DNA of 64,000 bases, taken from contig NZ_FUYL01000009.1 of assembly GCF_900167935.1 (NCBI RefSeq), positions 131,289 to 195,288 on the forward strand. Direction: 5' to 3'. Under the pieces are notes generated by a model that was given only the letters and a program-made list of their open reading frames with translations, was not told the DNA's origin and ran no database searches. Source of the stretch: Maribacter arcticus (GTDB lineage Bacteria; Bacteroidota; Bacteroidia; Flavobacteriales; Flavobacteriaceae). The position numbers and the translations under genes were made by a program. This document shows positions 9,801 through 18,052 of this stretch, one piece after another (the stretch's first letter is position 1; every line of letters starts with the position of its first letter).

Positions 9801-10661
9801 CTATTTCTTGTTTAACGGTATTCCTTTTAATATTCCTTTTATCTTATTGGTATTGTTCATTTCATTGTAAATGCCTTCGTAATCATCTTGTAACAACAAC
9901 TCTTTAAATGCTGTTAGATTTTGAATATACTCATCTAATGTCTCGACCACATTCTCCTTATTTTGTTTGAAAATTGGAGTCCACATTGCCGGCGAACTTT
10001 TTGCCAAACGAACCGTGCTTTCGAATCCACTGCCCGCCATATCAAAAATATCACGTTCGTTTTTCTCTTTCTCAATTACTGTCTTACCCAACATAAAAGC
10101 ACTTATGTGCGATAAATGAGAGACGTATGCGATATGCTTGTCATGCGCTTCAGGGTTCATATAGCGAATACGCATACCTATCGCTTGAAAAATTTGCAAA
10201 GCTTTTTCTTGTAACTTAAAGGCAGTCAGCTCAACTTCACAAATAATATTCGTCTTATCTCTGAACAGATCATTTATCGCTGCCGACGGACCAGAAAATT
10301 CTGTTCCTGATATTGGGTGGCATGCTAGAAAATTTCTTCTCTTCGGATGGCTCTCCAACGTTTTACAAATTAAAGCTTTCGTTGACCCCACATCAAATAC
10401 AACACAATCTTCAGGTACGGCATCCAATATTTTTGGAATCTCGGTCACCATCACATCTACAGGGATACTTACAATCACCATATCTGCCAATTGTAAATCT
10501 TGATAGGTCGCTTTCTTATCGATAATTCCTAATTCTTTGGCTTCTGCCAAATGTGTGTCATTAGAATCTATACCATACACGGTAACATCTTCTTGCGTAG
10601 ACTTTATGTCTTTCGCTAAAGAACCTCCAATTAAACCTATACCGATTACAAATACATTCAT
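9801..10661 (-). CDS. tyrA: Prephenate dehydrogenase
   Basis: NAD(P)-dependent oxidative decarboxylation of prephenate to 4-hydroxyphenylpyruvate (tyrosine branch). I take the ATG at 10661, which starts MNVFVIGIGLIGGSLA, a Rossmann GxGxxG right at the N-terminus. The longer frame from 10748 would only translate the end of the upstream aminotransferase. This gives 286 residues and a 4-bp gap to the upstream stop. Also seen are CHPISGTEFSGP and the HDKHIAYVSHLSHISAF helix with catalytic histidine. Confidence 0.92.
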   Translation of the reverse strand: MNVFVIGIGLIGGSLAKDIKSTQEDVTVYGIDSNDTHLAEAKELGIIDKKATYQDLQLADMVIVSIPVDVMVTEIPKILDAVPEDCVVFDVGSTKALICKTLESHPKRRNFLACHPISGTEFSGPSAAINDLFRDKTNIICEVELTAFKLQEKALQIFQAIGMRIRYMNPEAHDKHIAYVSHLSHISAFMLGKTVIEKEKNERDIFDMAGSGFESTVRLAKSSPAMWTPIFKQNKENVVETLDEYIQNLTAFKELLLQDDYEGIYNEMNNTNKIKGILKGIPLNKK

Positions 10662-10665
10662 TAAA

Positions 10666-11811
10666 CTAAAATCTTGCGATTGCTTCTTTAATTTTATCCT
10701 CAGTAATACATAGTGAAAAGCGGATATACCCTTCGCCATTACTACCAAAAATGGTTCCTGGTGTTATGAACAAATCCTTTTTATATAATATCTGATCTAT
10801 AAATGCTTCGGATGCCACACTACCTTCAGGTAATTTTGCCCAAACAAACAAGCCAACAGCATCTCTATCATAAGAACAGCCAAGCGTATCTGCCAATTGA
10901 AAAATCAATTCTCTACGTGCACTATATACCTTGTTCAATTCAACGAACCAGTCATCACTGCTCTCCAATGCCGCTATTGCTCCTTTCTGAATGCCGTAAA
11001 ACATACCCGAATCCATATTACTCTTGACCTTTAAAATAGCATTGATATGTTCTTCGCTTCCTAGAACAAAACCTACACGCCAACCAGCCATGTTAAAGGT
11101 TTTGCTTAATGAATTCAATTCTAAACAAACATCTTTAGCATTAGGTATGCTTAAAATACTTGCTGGGTCTGTATTCAGCACAAAACTATATGGATTGTCA
11201 TTTACCAACAGAATAGTATGCTTTTTTGCAAAGGCTACAATTTTCACAAATTGTTCTCTAGTTGCGGTAGCACCTGTTGGCATATGTGGGTAACTCAACC
11301 ACATAATTTTGACTTTAGACAAATCTTGCTCCTCCAACACCTCTAAATCTGGAAACCAACCATTCTCTTCTGTAAGGTCGTAATATGTTGGGACAGCCCC
11401 TACCAAATTAGTTACCGATGTATATGTCGGGTACCCAGGATTCGGAATCAACACCTCATCACCTGCATTTAAAAATGCAAGACTAATGTGCATAATACCC
11501 TCTTTAGACCCCATTAATGGGAGAATTTCAGTGGCAGGATCTGCAGTTACGTCAAATCTCTTGTTATAAAAACTTGCTATAGCCTCTCTTAATTGAGGTA
11601 AGCCTTGGTAGCTTTGATACTGATGTGCACCAGCTTCAAACACAGAATTCTGTATCGCTTTCAATACATGTTCTGAAGGAGTCAAATCTGGACTCCCGAT
11701 CCCCATATTAATGATAGGTTTACCTTGCGCCATTAAACCGCGCACCTCTCTTAATTTCTTAGAGAAGTAATATTCCTGAACAGTCTTAAGTCTATCAGCG
11801 GTCTGTATCAT
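10666..11811 (-). CDS. Class I/II PLP aminotransferase (probable aromatic aminotransferase)
   Basis: 381-residue fold-type I aminotransferase. GIGSPDLTPSEHV begins the core, and the PLP lysine is in SLSKTFNMAGWRVGF. Sequence alone resembles aspartate and LL-diaminopimelate aminotransferases. Its position between pheA and tyrA in an aromatic operon argues that it transaminates phenylpyruvate and 4-hydroxyphenylpyruvate. It overlaps pheA by 4 bp, so translation is coupled. Confidence 0.88.
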   Translation of the reverse strand: MIQTADRLKTVQEYYFSKKLREVRGLMAQGKPIINMGIGSPDLTPSEHVLKAIQNSVFEAGAHQYQSYQGLPQLREAIASFYNKRFDVTADPATEILPLMGSKEGIMHISLAFLNAGDEVLIPNPGYPTYTSVTNLVGAVPTYYDLTEENGWFPDLEVLEEQDLSKVKIMWLSYPHMPTGATATREQFVKIVAFAKKHTILLVNDNPYSFVLNTDPASILSIPNAKDVCLELNSLSKTFNMAGWRVGFVLGSEEHINAILKVKSNMDSGMFYGIQKGAIAALESSDDWFVELNKVYSARRELIFQLADTLGCSYDRDAVGLFVWAKLPEGSVASEAFIDQILYKKDLFITPGTIFGSNGEGYIRFSLCITEDKIKEAIARF

Positions 11812-12635
11812 CCTCTCACATTTTTATATTCACCCAAAACCTTAAAATCTTCTGCCATGATGTTCAATAGACTTTTTGCCTTTGTAAAATCTGCAAAATC
11901 GTTAAAAGTTACATCCACAAAAAAGGCATATTTCCAAGGTGTTTCTATAACTGGCAATGATTGTATTTTCGTTAAATTTAATCTGCAATCGCTCATAACA
12001 TTAAGCACAGCAGCTAAACTGCCCCTTTTATGGTCGGTAATAAAACGAATGGAAGCCTTCGTAATTTCGGCCTCTGGCAACGCATCGTTTTTTGTTTGTA
12101 CAATGATAAAACGGGTTGCATTATTTTTAATAGTCTGTATGTCATTTGCTACGATGTCCAAACCATATAATTCTGCCGCAACTTTTGGTGCAATGGCTGC
12201 TACATGCGCTAATTTTTGTTCTTGAATACGTTTTGCCGTTTCAGCAGTATCGACATCTTCTACCAATTTAATATGCGGATATTGTCTAAAATATTCCTTG
12301 CATTGCAATAATGCCATAGGGTGTGAACTCACTTCAGAAATATCTGAAATTTTTTGCCCTTTCAGCACCATCAAATTATGATGAATGTTTAAGTAATATT
12401 CCCCTATAATATGTAAGTCGTTATGGTTGACAAGAGCATAATTTGGGATAATTGATCCGGCAATCGAATTCTCTATAGCCATCACCCCTTGATCCGCTTC
12501 TTTCGATAATAATTTATCAACCAACTCATCGAACGAAAGGCATTCGACAAGCTCTATATCATCTCCATAACAATCTTTTGCTACTTGGTGATGGTTGGAA
12601 CCTTTAATTCCCTGTATGGCTATTTTTAAACTCAC
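11808..12635 (-). CDS. pheA: Prephenate dehydratase
   Basis: Converts prephenate to phenylpyruvate. Over 275 residues there is a periplasmic-binding-fold catalytic domain (IAIQGIKGSNHHQVA, MAIENSIAGSI, NNATRFIIVQ with the catalytic TRF) and a C-terminal ACT domain (about 195-270). In the ACT domain the usual Phe-binding motifs are altered: GSLAAVL stands where GALV is typical and QSLP where ESRP is typical. Allosteric control by Phe may therefore differ from the E. coli type. No mutase domain is fused; that activity is in the DAHP synthase at 8708. It is the first structural gene after the attenuator. Confidence 0.93.
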   Translation of the reverse strand: MSLKIAIQGIKGSNHHQVAKDCYGDDIELVECLSFDELVDKLLSKEADQGVMAIENSIAGSIIPNYALVNHNDLHIIGEYYLNIHHNLMVLKGQKISDISEVSSHPMALLQCKEYFRQYPHIKLVEDVDTAETAKRIQEQKLAHVAAIAPKVAAELYGLDIVANDIQTIKNNATRFIIVQTKNDALPEAEITKASIRFITDHKRGSLAAVLNVMSDCRLNLTKIQSLPVIETPWKYAFFVDVTFNDFADFTKAKSLLNIMAEDFKVLGEYKNVRG

Positions 12636-12653
12636 TTTTACTCAATTAATTTC

Positions 12654-12684
12654 AAAAAAAAAGTTCCGACATATATCGGAACTT
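12654..12684 (-). terminator. Leader (attenuator) terminator upstream of pheA
   Basis: On the minus strand the perfect stem AAGTTCCGA / TCGGAACTT with a 6-nt loop is followed by nine U. It lies between the leader peptide ORF (stop at 12710) and pheA (start 12635), so it would abort transcription before the operon. Its 5' arm can pair instead with CGGGACU inside the last codons of the leader ORF (12717-12723; seven pairs, one G-U), which gives a mutually exclusive antiterminator. Confidence 0.85.
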
Positions 12685-12709
12685 AATTCTATTTTATTTT
12701 TAAAATATG

Positions 12710-12781
12710 CTAGAACAGTCCCGTACCTCTCTTAAAAAAGAAGTAGAAATAAAAACCTGTCCAGAAATATTGTTTTGTCAT
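12710..12781 (-). CDS. Phe/Tyr-rich leader peptide of the aromatic operon attenuator
   Basis: A 23-codon ORF (ATG at 12779-12781, TAG at 12710-12712). It encodes 7 Phe, 3 Tyr and 1 Trp, including the run FYFYFFF at residues 10-16. The ORF stops 25 nt before a perfect intrinsic terminator that precedes pheA. A ribosome stalled at the Phe/Tyr run would leave the antiterminator segment (codons 20-22) free; one that reaches the stop would cover it and let the terminator form. The layout parallels E. coli pheL and trpL. It is too short for ordinary gene finding. The composition is so skewed toward the operon's end products that chance is unlikely. Confidence 0.85.
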   Translation of the reverse strand: MTKQYFWTGFYFYFFFKRGTGLF

Positions 12782-12799
12782 TGCTCTTGTAAACTTTGG

Positions 12800-12807
12800 C
12801 TAAAGTA
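12800..12807 (-). promoter_or_regulatory. Probable -7 promoter box for the aromatic operon leader
   Basis: TACTTTAG on the minus strand, one mismatch from the Bacteroidota TAnnTTTG box. The same TTACTACTTTAGCC context precedes hppA (about 54240). It would start transcription roughly 10 nt before the leader peptide ATG. No convincing -33 TTG is seen, hence modest confidence. Confidence 0.45.
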
Positions 12808-12906
12808 GTAATTATATTTAAAAATGGTTGTTTTAGCTATTATTTTTTTGAAAAATTCAATTTCTGTTTCAAATATTGAAGCTTTTGTGTTAAATACCTA
12901 AAATTA

Positions 12907-13404
12907 TCACCACTTGATTGCCAAACCAAACCCCGATCCATTAGCAACCGGTTCTAACCTAAATGTTGTTTTTTTATCGAACTGTTTATTATAAGATAGG
13001 ATTGCTCGTTTTCTAGATTTATTGGCACTATTCAAAAAAATAGCTCCAATTATACCAGCACCCAAACTACCCGCTAATGGTCCTATTGCATTTTTAGCTT
13101 TGTCACGGTTCGATAAATTAGGGTCATCGTTAATTAATTCTGATATACCCCAAATACCGACTGCAAATTGACCAAGTAAAGCGACGCCAGCCACCACTTC
13201 CTTGGTGTCTGCTTTTTTCCAGTGCATATATACTTCCTCGTTTTTGGAGAAAAGGTCTTTAACATCCTTTTTGGTTATTTTTTGATCATCTTGATAATAT
13301 TCCATACCCCACATGCTTGCAAAAGACGTAATCTCTTGCGCCATGCTATTCGCAATTACGACTACAAACAGGACCAAAAAGAGTTTCACTTTTAAATATT
13401 TCAT
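12907..13404 (-). CDS. Exported protein of unknown function
   Basis: 165 residues with a signal peptide (MKYLKVKLFLVLFVVVIANSMAQ). The central part has two hydrophobic glycine-rich segments (about 71-90, VVAGVALLGQFAVGIWGI, and about 108-125, AIGPLAGSLGAGIIGAIFL), either membrane-embedded or buried. Between them is a polar DDPNLSNRDKAKN linker. I recognise no family. It lies beyond the aromatic leader region with no obvious terminator and is the last gene of a loose minus-strand envelope group. Confidence 0.78.
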   Translation of the reverse strand: MKYLKVKLFLVLFVVVIANSMAQEITSFASMWGMEYYQDDQKITKKDVKDLFSKNEEVYMHWKKADTKEVVAGVALLGQFAVGIWGISELINDDPNLSNRDKAKNAIGPLAGSLGAGIIGAIFLNSANKSRKRAILSYNKQFDKKTTFRLEPVANGSGFGLAIKW

Positions 13405-13471
13405 AGTTTTAATTTTTATCTAAAGTAGAAAATAAATCAAAAATTACTATTAAAAATAATCTCGCATAAAT

Positions 13472-14794
13472 CTATTGAGAAATACCTGAACTCGGTTGAA
13501 AATAAAACGGAATAGACCAATTATACTCTCGAACATCTCCTAAGGTTTTGGTTACTTCAATTGTATTTTTCCCTTTTTGCAATAGCTCCTTATCGATAAA
13601 ACCAACCATACCAAATTGCTCTGAAGTCTGATGATTCTTCTTAAGAAAATTGATATTTACAATAGCACCATTCAACTTGACTGTATGGTATTTGTGGTAG
13701 CGTTCTAAATAAAATTTACGAGCAAGAATCTTATTTTTTACCATCTGTTGTTGTTTATCATCAACATATTCTCCACAGGCATTATCTTGATAATTACGCT
13801 CATTATTAAAAATGGGAATAAATAATTTAACTGTCTTACCTTCTATAATATCGGACTGAATTTGTGGTGTGACCAAAAAGAAATTGTCTGGATTTTGGTC
13901 ATAATAATAGCTTAAATGCATTTGATCCGCATAGTGGACATCCTGTTTAATCAAATAGAAAATATTAGTGTCATTCACTTTAACAACTGCTACACACATT
14001 CCTGAAACAAAAAACAATAAAACCAAATACACCAATGACTTCTTTTTCTTAAAGTTTGAACCAAAAACCATTGAAACCTGCAACAAATACTTGTATAACG
14101 GACCATAAGTTACCATTGACACCCATTTCACTACCTTAAACAACCAAGTCTGAATAACAACATTATTCTTAAACTGCTTTAAATTTCCAATAATACCGAA
14201 GATGGTTTGGAATACTAATAATACACCAATTAATACCGCAGGTGCTAAAAGTATATACGTATTCACATATTCTGACAACAAATTATAAATCAGCATATAA
14301 ATACTTAGTGTAAGCGCTAAATAAGAATATATCAGTAATATGGTGAAAGCAGCAGAAAATATGACACTACACAGCTCATCTACTTTTTGAATTGTTTCTT
14401 CTTGTTTAGGTAATATCCCTAATATTTTTTCAGTGTAGATTTTAGAATAGGCACTATCCTCTACTCCATATTCCGGAAAAACTGAATTAAGACCTACTAA
14501 CCCAATCCAATAGGCTCGTAAAAAAAAGTGAATAACAAACATTGAAACCAATATACTAACGGCCAATAGCCCCATAAAGACTATGAAATATCCATATTTA
14601 TATTGCTCTACTGGCAAAAGTTCAATGTACCTGTTCGTAATCCATTCTACCAGACCGAATAATTGAAACGTACCGAATATGGCAATGGCGGAGACCAATA
14701 ATTCTGCTTCCCAGCTTTCGTCTTTTAACCGCTGAAGCCATTTTATGGTTTTTTTATTTTCTAAAACTTGGGAGGTCTCTGTTGGTTGACTCAT
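13472..14794 (-). CDS. Multi-pass membrane protein of unknown function
   Basis: 440 residues. About five transmembrane segments are visible (roughly 31-52, 68-92, 145-170, 182-206, 254-274). A long cytoplasmic-looking stretch with charged residues lies between the second and third (SKIYTEKILGILPKQEETIQKVDEL), and the last about 165 residues are soluble. I do not recognise the family. Paired spacing and strand suggest co-expression with the exported protein at 12907. Confidence 0.82.
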   Translation of the reverse strand: MSQPTETSQVLENKKTIKWLQRLKDESWEAELLVSAIAIFGTFQLFGLVEWITNRYIELLPVEQYKYGYFIVFMGLLAVSILVSMFVIHFFLRAYWIGLVGLNSVFPEYGVEDSAYSKIYTEKILGILPKQEETIQKVDELCSVIFSAAFTILLIYSYLALTLSIYMLIYNLLSEYVNTYILLAPAVLIGVLLVFQTIFGIIGNLKQFKNNVVIQTWLFKVVKWVSMVTYGPLYKYLLQVSMVFGSNFKKKKSLVYLVLLFFVSGMCVAVVKVNDTNIFYLIKQDVHYADQMHLSYYYDQNPDNFFLVTPQIQSDIIEGKTVKLFIPIFNNERNYQDNACGEYVDDKQQQMVKNKILARKFYLERYHKYHTVKLNGAIVNINFLKKNHQTSEQFGMVGFIDKELLQKGKNTIEVTKTLGDVREYNWSIPFYFQPSSGISQ

Positions 14795-14867
14795 AGGGTA
14801 TTCAAAATCTCAATAGTTGGTGAGACTAATATACCCTTTCTTTAAAACTTAAAAAATAATTAAATCA

Positions 14868-16001
14868 CTAAGCATCAACCTCGTTAAAAAAACAAGTGAT
14901 AACAGCATCTAACTCCGGCTGAATTTTAGGGTCCGTGCAGTTAATCAGAATTGAAAAAACTAGCTGTTCTTCTGGATATACAAAGAAATTAGAATAGCCT
15001 CCTACTCCGTTACCTACATGTCCATAAAATTTTCTTCCTTTAGTATCTTCACTAACCTGCCAACCCAAACCATAGTATGTCGGTTTACCGTTAACTTCTT
15101 GAGAAGTTAAAAATTGATCAAGGAATTCTGCTTTAACCTCAATTCTCTTTTCTAAATATGCTTGTCCGAATTTGGCAATATCTTTTGATGTGGAAAGGTA
15201 TCCGCCACCTGCTAGTTTGTAAAAGTTATCTACAGGAATTGCTTTTCTAAAACCTGCCAAACATTTGGTGTAAAAGGTAGCAACGTTTTTAGTCGCTTTG
15301 ATTTCTGTAATCTCTTTCACCTTAGTACCATCATACCTTCGACTGCCCTCAGGATGACACTTTGGAATACATGTATTTATCATACCCAAAGGATTCAATA
15401 CTTTTTCCTGAACATATTCCTCAAAAGGAATACCGCTTGCTTCTTGCATTGCTGCTGAAATCATCACCCAATCAAAACTATTATACAAGTATCCTTTACC
15501 CGGTTCAAATAACAAAGGGTCATTTTTAAAAACGGTTAAACTATCTTTTATACTATACGGCTCATTCAATCCGTATTCTTTTCCTTTATAGGCTCGAATA
15601 CCCGCAGTATGACTTGCTAATTGTCGTATTGTAAAATCCCAACGTTTTTTAGGGAAATCAGGAACATAGGTGTAGAAAGACTCATTAATATCAATTAATC
15701 CATCTTGCACCATATGTGCTAATGCCGTTGCAGCAATAGGTTTGGAAACACTAGCTATTCTAAAGATAGATTTTCGTGGATCTATGAACTGTTTTTGCTC
15801 TGTATCGGCATAACCAAACCCTTTTTGAAAAATGGTCTCTCCTTCTTTTAGAACGGTAATTGCTAAACCTGGAAACTTATTTTTTGCATACATCTCTTGT
15901 AAAAGCGAATCTGCTTTTACCAAACCCATCAATTCAAGATTTTCGCCTAAAACTCGTTTAGCAGCAAATACATTTTTTAAATATCTAAGTATGGGATTCA
16001 T
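14868..16001 (-). CDS. Serine hydrolase of the beta-lactamase / penicillin-binding (class C) fold
   Basis: 377 residues. The nucleophile motif SxxK is S84-VS-K87 (RIASVSKPIAATAL); the second motif reads YNS (GYLYNSFDW) rather than the usual YxN; the third is HVG (GHVGNGVGG). No cleavable signal peptide is evident, so cytoplasmic or inner-membrane association is possible. Members are esterases, D-aminopeptidases or peptidoglycan-active enzymes; the substrate is unreadable. It overlaps the GIN lipoprotein start by 4 bp. About residues 214-222 (KCHPEGSRR) are encoded by a dispersed genomic repeat. Confidence 0.88.
   Translation of the reverse strand: MNPILRYLKNVFAAKRVLGENLELMGLVKADSLLQEMYAKNKFPGLAITVLKEGETIFQKGFGYADTEQKQFIDPRKSIFRIASVSKPIAATALAHMVQDGLIDINESFYTYVPDFPKKRWDFTIRQLASHTAGIRAYKGKEYGLNEPYSIKDSLTVFKNDPLLFEPGKGYLYNSFDWVMISAAMQEASGIPFEEYVQEKVLNPLGMINTCIPKCHPEGSRRYDGTKVKEITEIKATKNVATFYTKCLAGFRKAIPVDNFYKLAGGGYLSTSKDIAKFGQAYLEKRIEVKAEFLDQFLTSQEVNGKPTYYGLGWQVSEDTKGRKFYGHVGNGVGGYSNFFVYPEEQLVFSILINCTDPKIQPELDAVITCFFNEVDA
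15336..15359. repeat. Dispersed short repeat inside the serine hydrolase gene
   Basis: CCTTCGACTGCCCTCAGG followed by ATGACA. It is a relative of the core TTCGACTGCGCTCAA at 24463 and 42334. Read on the minus strand it adds the in-frame residues C-H-P-E-G-S-R-R to the hydrolase. Confidence 0.65.
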
Positions 16002-16831
16002 TCCACAAAAATAAGCCTGCCATTATACAATTCTTGAACGTCGATCTCAGCAGGTCTGTTATAACTTAAAACATCGCCTGTACCTCGAAGCACACCCGAA
16101 ATTTTTAATTGCGGATTAATAAGTACATCGTTCGAGCCTCTATGATTAATATTTACATTTTGGGCTACCAACTCTTCAGCCTCGATTCTAGAATCTCCGG
16201 CTGCAATGTTGATATTCAAATTTTCTACATTTCCCCTTAAGTTGAAATAGGCAATTCCATTGACTGTAATACTTAAAGATGTAATATCTAAATCTAAATT
16301 AAACTCCCCATCTGTAGTCTCTGCTTCAGGATTCGAAAAACTTTCAGATAGTAAGTTTAAACGATCAAAGCTTAAAACGCCATCGCTACGAATAGGAAAA
16401 CCTGTACTACTGCGTATTTCTGTCAAATTTGGTGTTGTCACAAAGACTATTGTTGTGCCGTAAGCTCGTACATAATTACAATCGTTCGTATCCGTAAGCA
16501 GTAAACGGCCATCTTCAACGACGGCATCAACTTCAACTCGCAAATTTTCACCGGTTTCAATTTCTACCTTTTGTGTATCTCCTTGCTTTATTACTAAGGT
16601 TACATTTTCAAAAACAGTAATCTTTTCAAACTCCTGTACCTCAACTTCATTCCTTATAATTTCTCCAGTATCTTGAAAACAATCCGCTGCATTTTCAGAG
16701 TCGCAGGAATTGAAGGATATACTTAAGAATAGAATAGTAAACAAAACAAAAAGGTATCTACTGCGCCTTCCGACCTTCAAGACTGACTCGATTTGACAAG
16801 TTACAATAGTATGAATTCTAATTTCTGACAT
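15998..16831 (-). CDS. GIN-domain (DUF2807) lipoprotein
   Basis: 277 residues. A hydrophobic segment ends in a lipobox-like FNSC at about residue 43, after an unusually long, basic N-terminal extension. The mature part is a right-handed beta-solenoid-like GIN domain typical of Bacteroidota (EVQEFEKITVFENVTLVIKQGD..., repeated short beta strands, then SGVLRGTGDVLSYNRP). It is likely an envelope lipoprotein of unknown binding role. No better in-frame ATG exists between 16831 and the hydrophobic stretch, so I keep the long start. It sits 1 bp after the PagL-like gene. Confidence 0.85.
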   Translation of the reverse strand: MSEIRIHTIVTCQIESVLKVGRRSRYLFVLFTILFLSISFNSCDSENAADCFQDTGEIIRNEVEVQEFEKITVFENVTLVIKQGDTQKVEIETGENLRVEVDAVVEDGRLLLTDTNDCNYVRAYGTTIVFVTTPNLTEIRSSTGFPIRSDGVLSFDRLNLLSESFSNPEAETTDGEFNLDLDITSLSITVNGIAYFNLRGNVENLNINIAAGDSRIEAEELVAQNVNINHRGSNDVLINPQLKISGVLRGTGDVLSYNRPAEIDVQELYNGRLIFVE

Positions 16832-16832
16832 C

Positions 16833-17939
16833 TTATAATCTTATTCCAACACCAAGTTCAACGGCTTCTGCCTTTGCTCCGTGCGATTTCAAGGTTATTG
16901 CCCCATAAACATTATCACCAAAATAACGCTTTAGTCCCATACGATTATACATACGCCCTTCAAAGTCAAAAGGATAATACACGTAATATCCCAATTGAGA
17001 TATTATAGACATTTTATTAATGAACAGTTCATGACCTACAAAAATTCCCACCCTTTTATAATCGTCATCTGCAGCAACATTATTTTCAGGAAACGCGATA
17101 CTTTGATAGCGTATCAATTCCTTTAAAAAATTTGAGAAATAGACATCTGCTCCAATCTGAATAGCGCTTTTTCGCCCTAAGCGCTTATCAGCATAAGTAG
17201 AAAGTACAACAAAACCATATTGACCTGAATTTATAACATCACTTTCATTCAATCCGGTTCTAATTGCAAAATTATATCGTAAAGGTTCCGTGACCTTTTC
17301 CTTTTCTCTGTGGATATATTCAATTTCCGTACCGCCATCAAGGTCATACACCAATCCAGCATTTAACGCCATGGTATTTGTCGATGTATTAGGCGCCCTA
17401 AAATTAGCATTAGAATAGTGAATTATTGAAATACCCGCTTTAAAACCTAATCCTTTAAAAATATTCTCTTTATGATAATTAAACATTAGATAGGTCGAAC
17501 TCAAAAAATCGGACCCATAGGCGTTGTTCCTAAAATTGCTTGTTTTATCATACGGATTGCTTGTGTAAGCAATTCCCTGACCTACTCTTAGTTGTATATT
17601 TCGTTTAAAAAAATAGAAGTTATAATGGGCATATAAGCTATAGTTCTTTCCTAAGGTCTCATTATCCATATCCTGGTAAATAAAAGAATACCCTAAATCA
17701 GGATAATTATATAGTTCTTCCCAATCCTTAGAGCCGTAGGTCTTACGATTATAGCTCAATATTACACCAGTTGGGTGTTCTTCAATCAAATGCGAAATAT
17801 CTGGATTATGCAGGATAATAGACCCGTAAAATTGATTTACGTCTAGCGTGTATTTATTAAGCTCTGACCTTTCTTGTGAAAAGCAAAAGGTTATAGAAAA
17901 GAGTAAGAAGAAAAGAAACTTAAAATTCATTGAAAGCAA
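16833..17939 (-). CDS. PagL-like acyloxyacyl hydrolase family outer-membrane protein
   Basis: 368 residues with signal peptide (cleavage near CFSQ). The beta-barrel C-terminal region has the PagL signature region HYSNANFR, where His and Ser of the lipid A 3-O-deacylase active site are expected, followed by repeated amphipathic strands and a terminal aromatic/Leu end (GVGIRL). It could trim lipid A acyl chains; in Bacteroidota most members are uncharacterised. The start may be M4 (MNFKF), four codons in. Adjacent to the GIN lipoprotein and serine hydrolase, it forms a small envelope cluster. Confidence 0.8.
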   Translation of the reverse strand: MLSMNFKFLFFLLFSITFCFSQERSELNKYTLDVNQFYGSIILHNPDISHLIEEHPTGVILSYNRKTYGSKDWEELYNYPDLGYSFIYQDMDNETLGKNYSLYAHYNFYFFKRNIQLRVGQGIAYTSNPYDKTSNFRNNAYGSDFLSSTYLMFNYHKENIFKGLGFKAGISIIHYSNANFRAPNTSTNTMALNAGLVYDLDGGTEIEYIHREKEKVTEPLRYNFAIRTGLNESDVINSGQYGFVVLSTYADKRLGRKSAIQIGADVYFSNFLKELIRYQSIAFPENNVAADDDYKRVGIFVGHELFINKMSIISQLGYYVYYPFDFEGRMYNRMGLKRYFGDNVYGAITLKSHGAKAEAVELGVGIRL

Positions 17940-17985
17940 AAATAGATATTAGAATTTAGTAGAGCGTATTTAGTATTAAGTTCTT

Positions 17986-18052
17986 TTATTCTATCATCTT
18001 CAAACCAATACCGACATATACCTTGTACTCCTTACCCGATTCTATTTTATAA
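17986..18052 (-). pseudogene. Possible coding remnant (C-terminal tail) after metF
   Basis: In the frame one base off metF, the minus strand downstream of the metF stop reads SYKIESGKEYKVYVGIGLKMIE and then stops, with no start codon. It looks like the end of an outer-membrane-type protein. It may be chance in an AT-rich gap. Confidence 0.25.

Noticed and set aside
10662-10748. 29-codon extension of tyrA
   Set aside because: It overlaps the end of the aminotransferase gene and puts residues before the Rossmann strand that begins at MNVFVIGIG.
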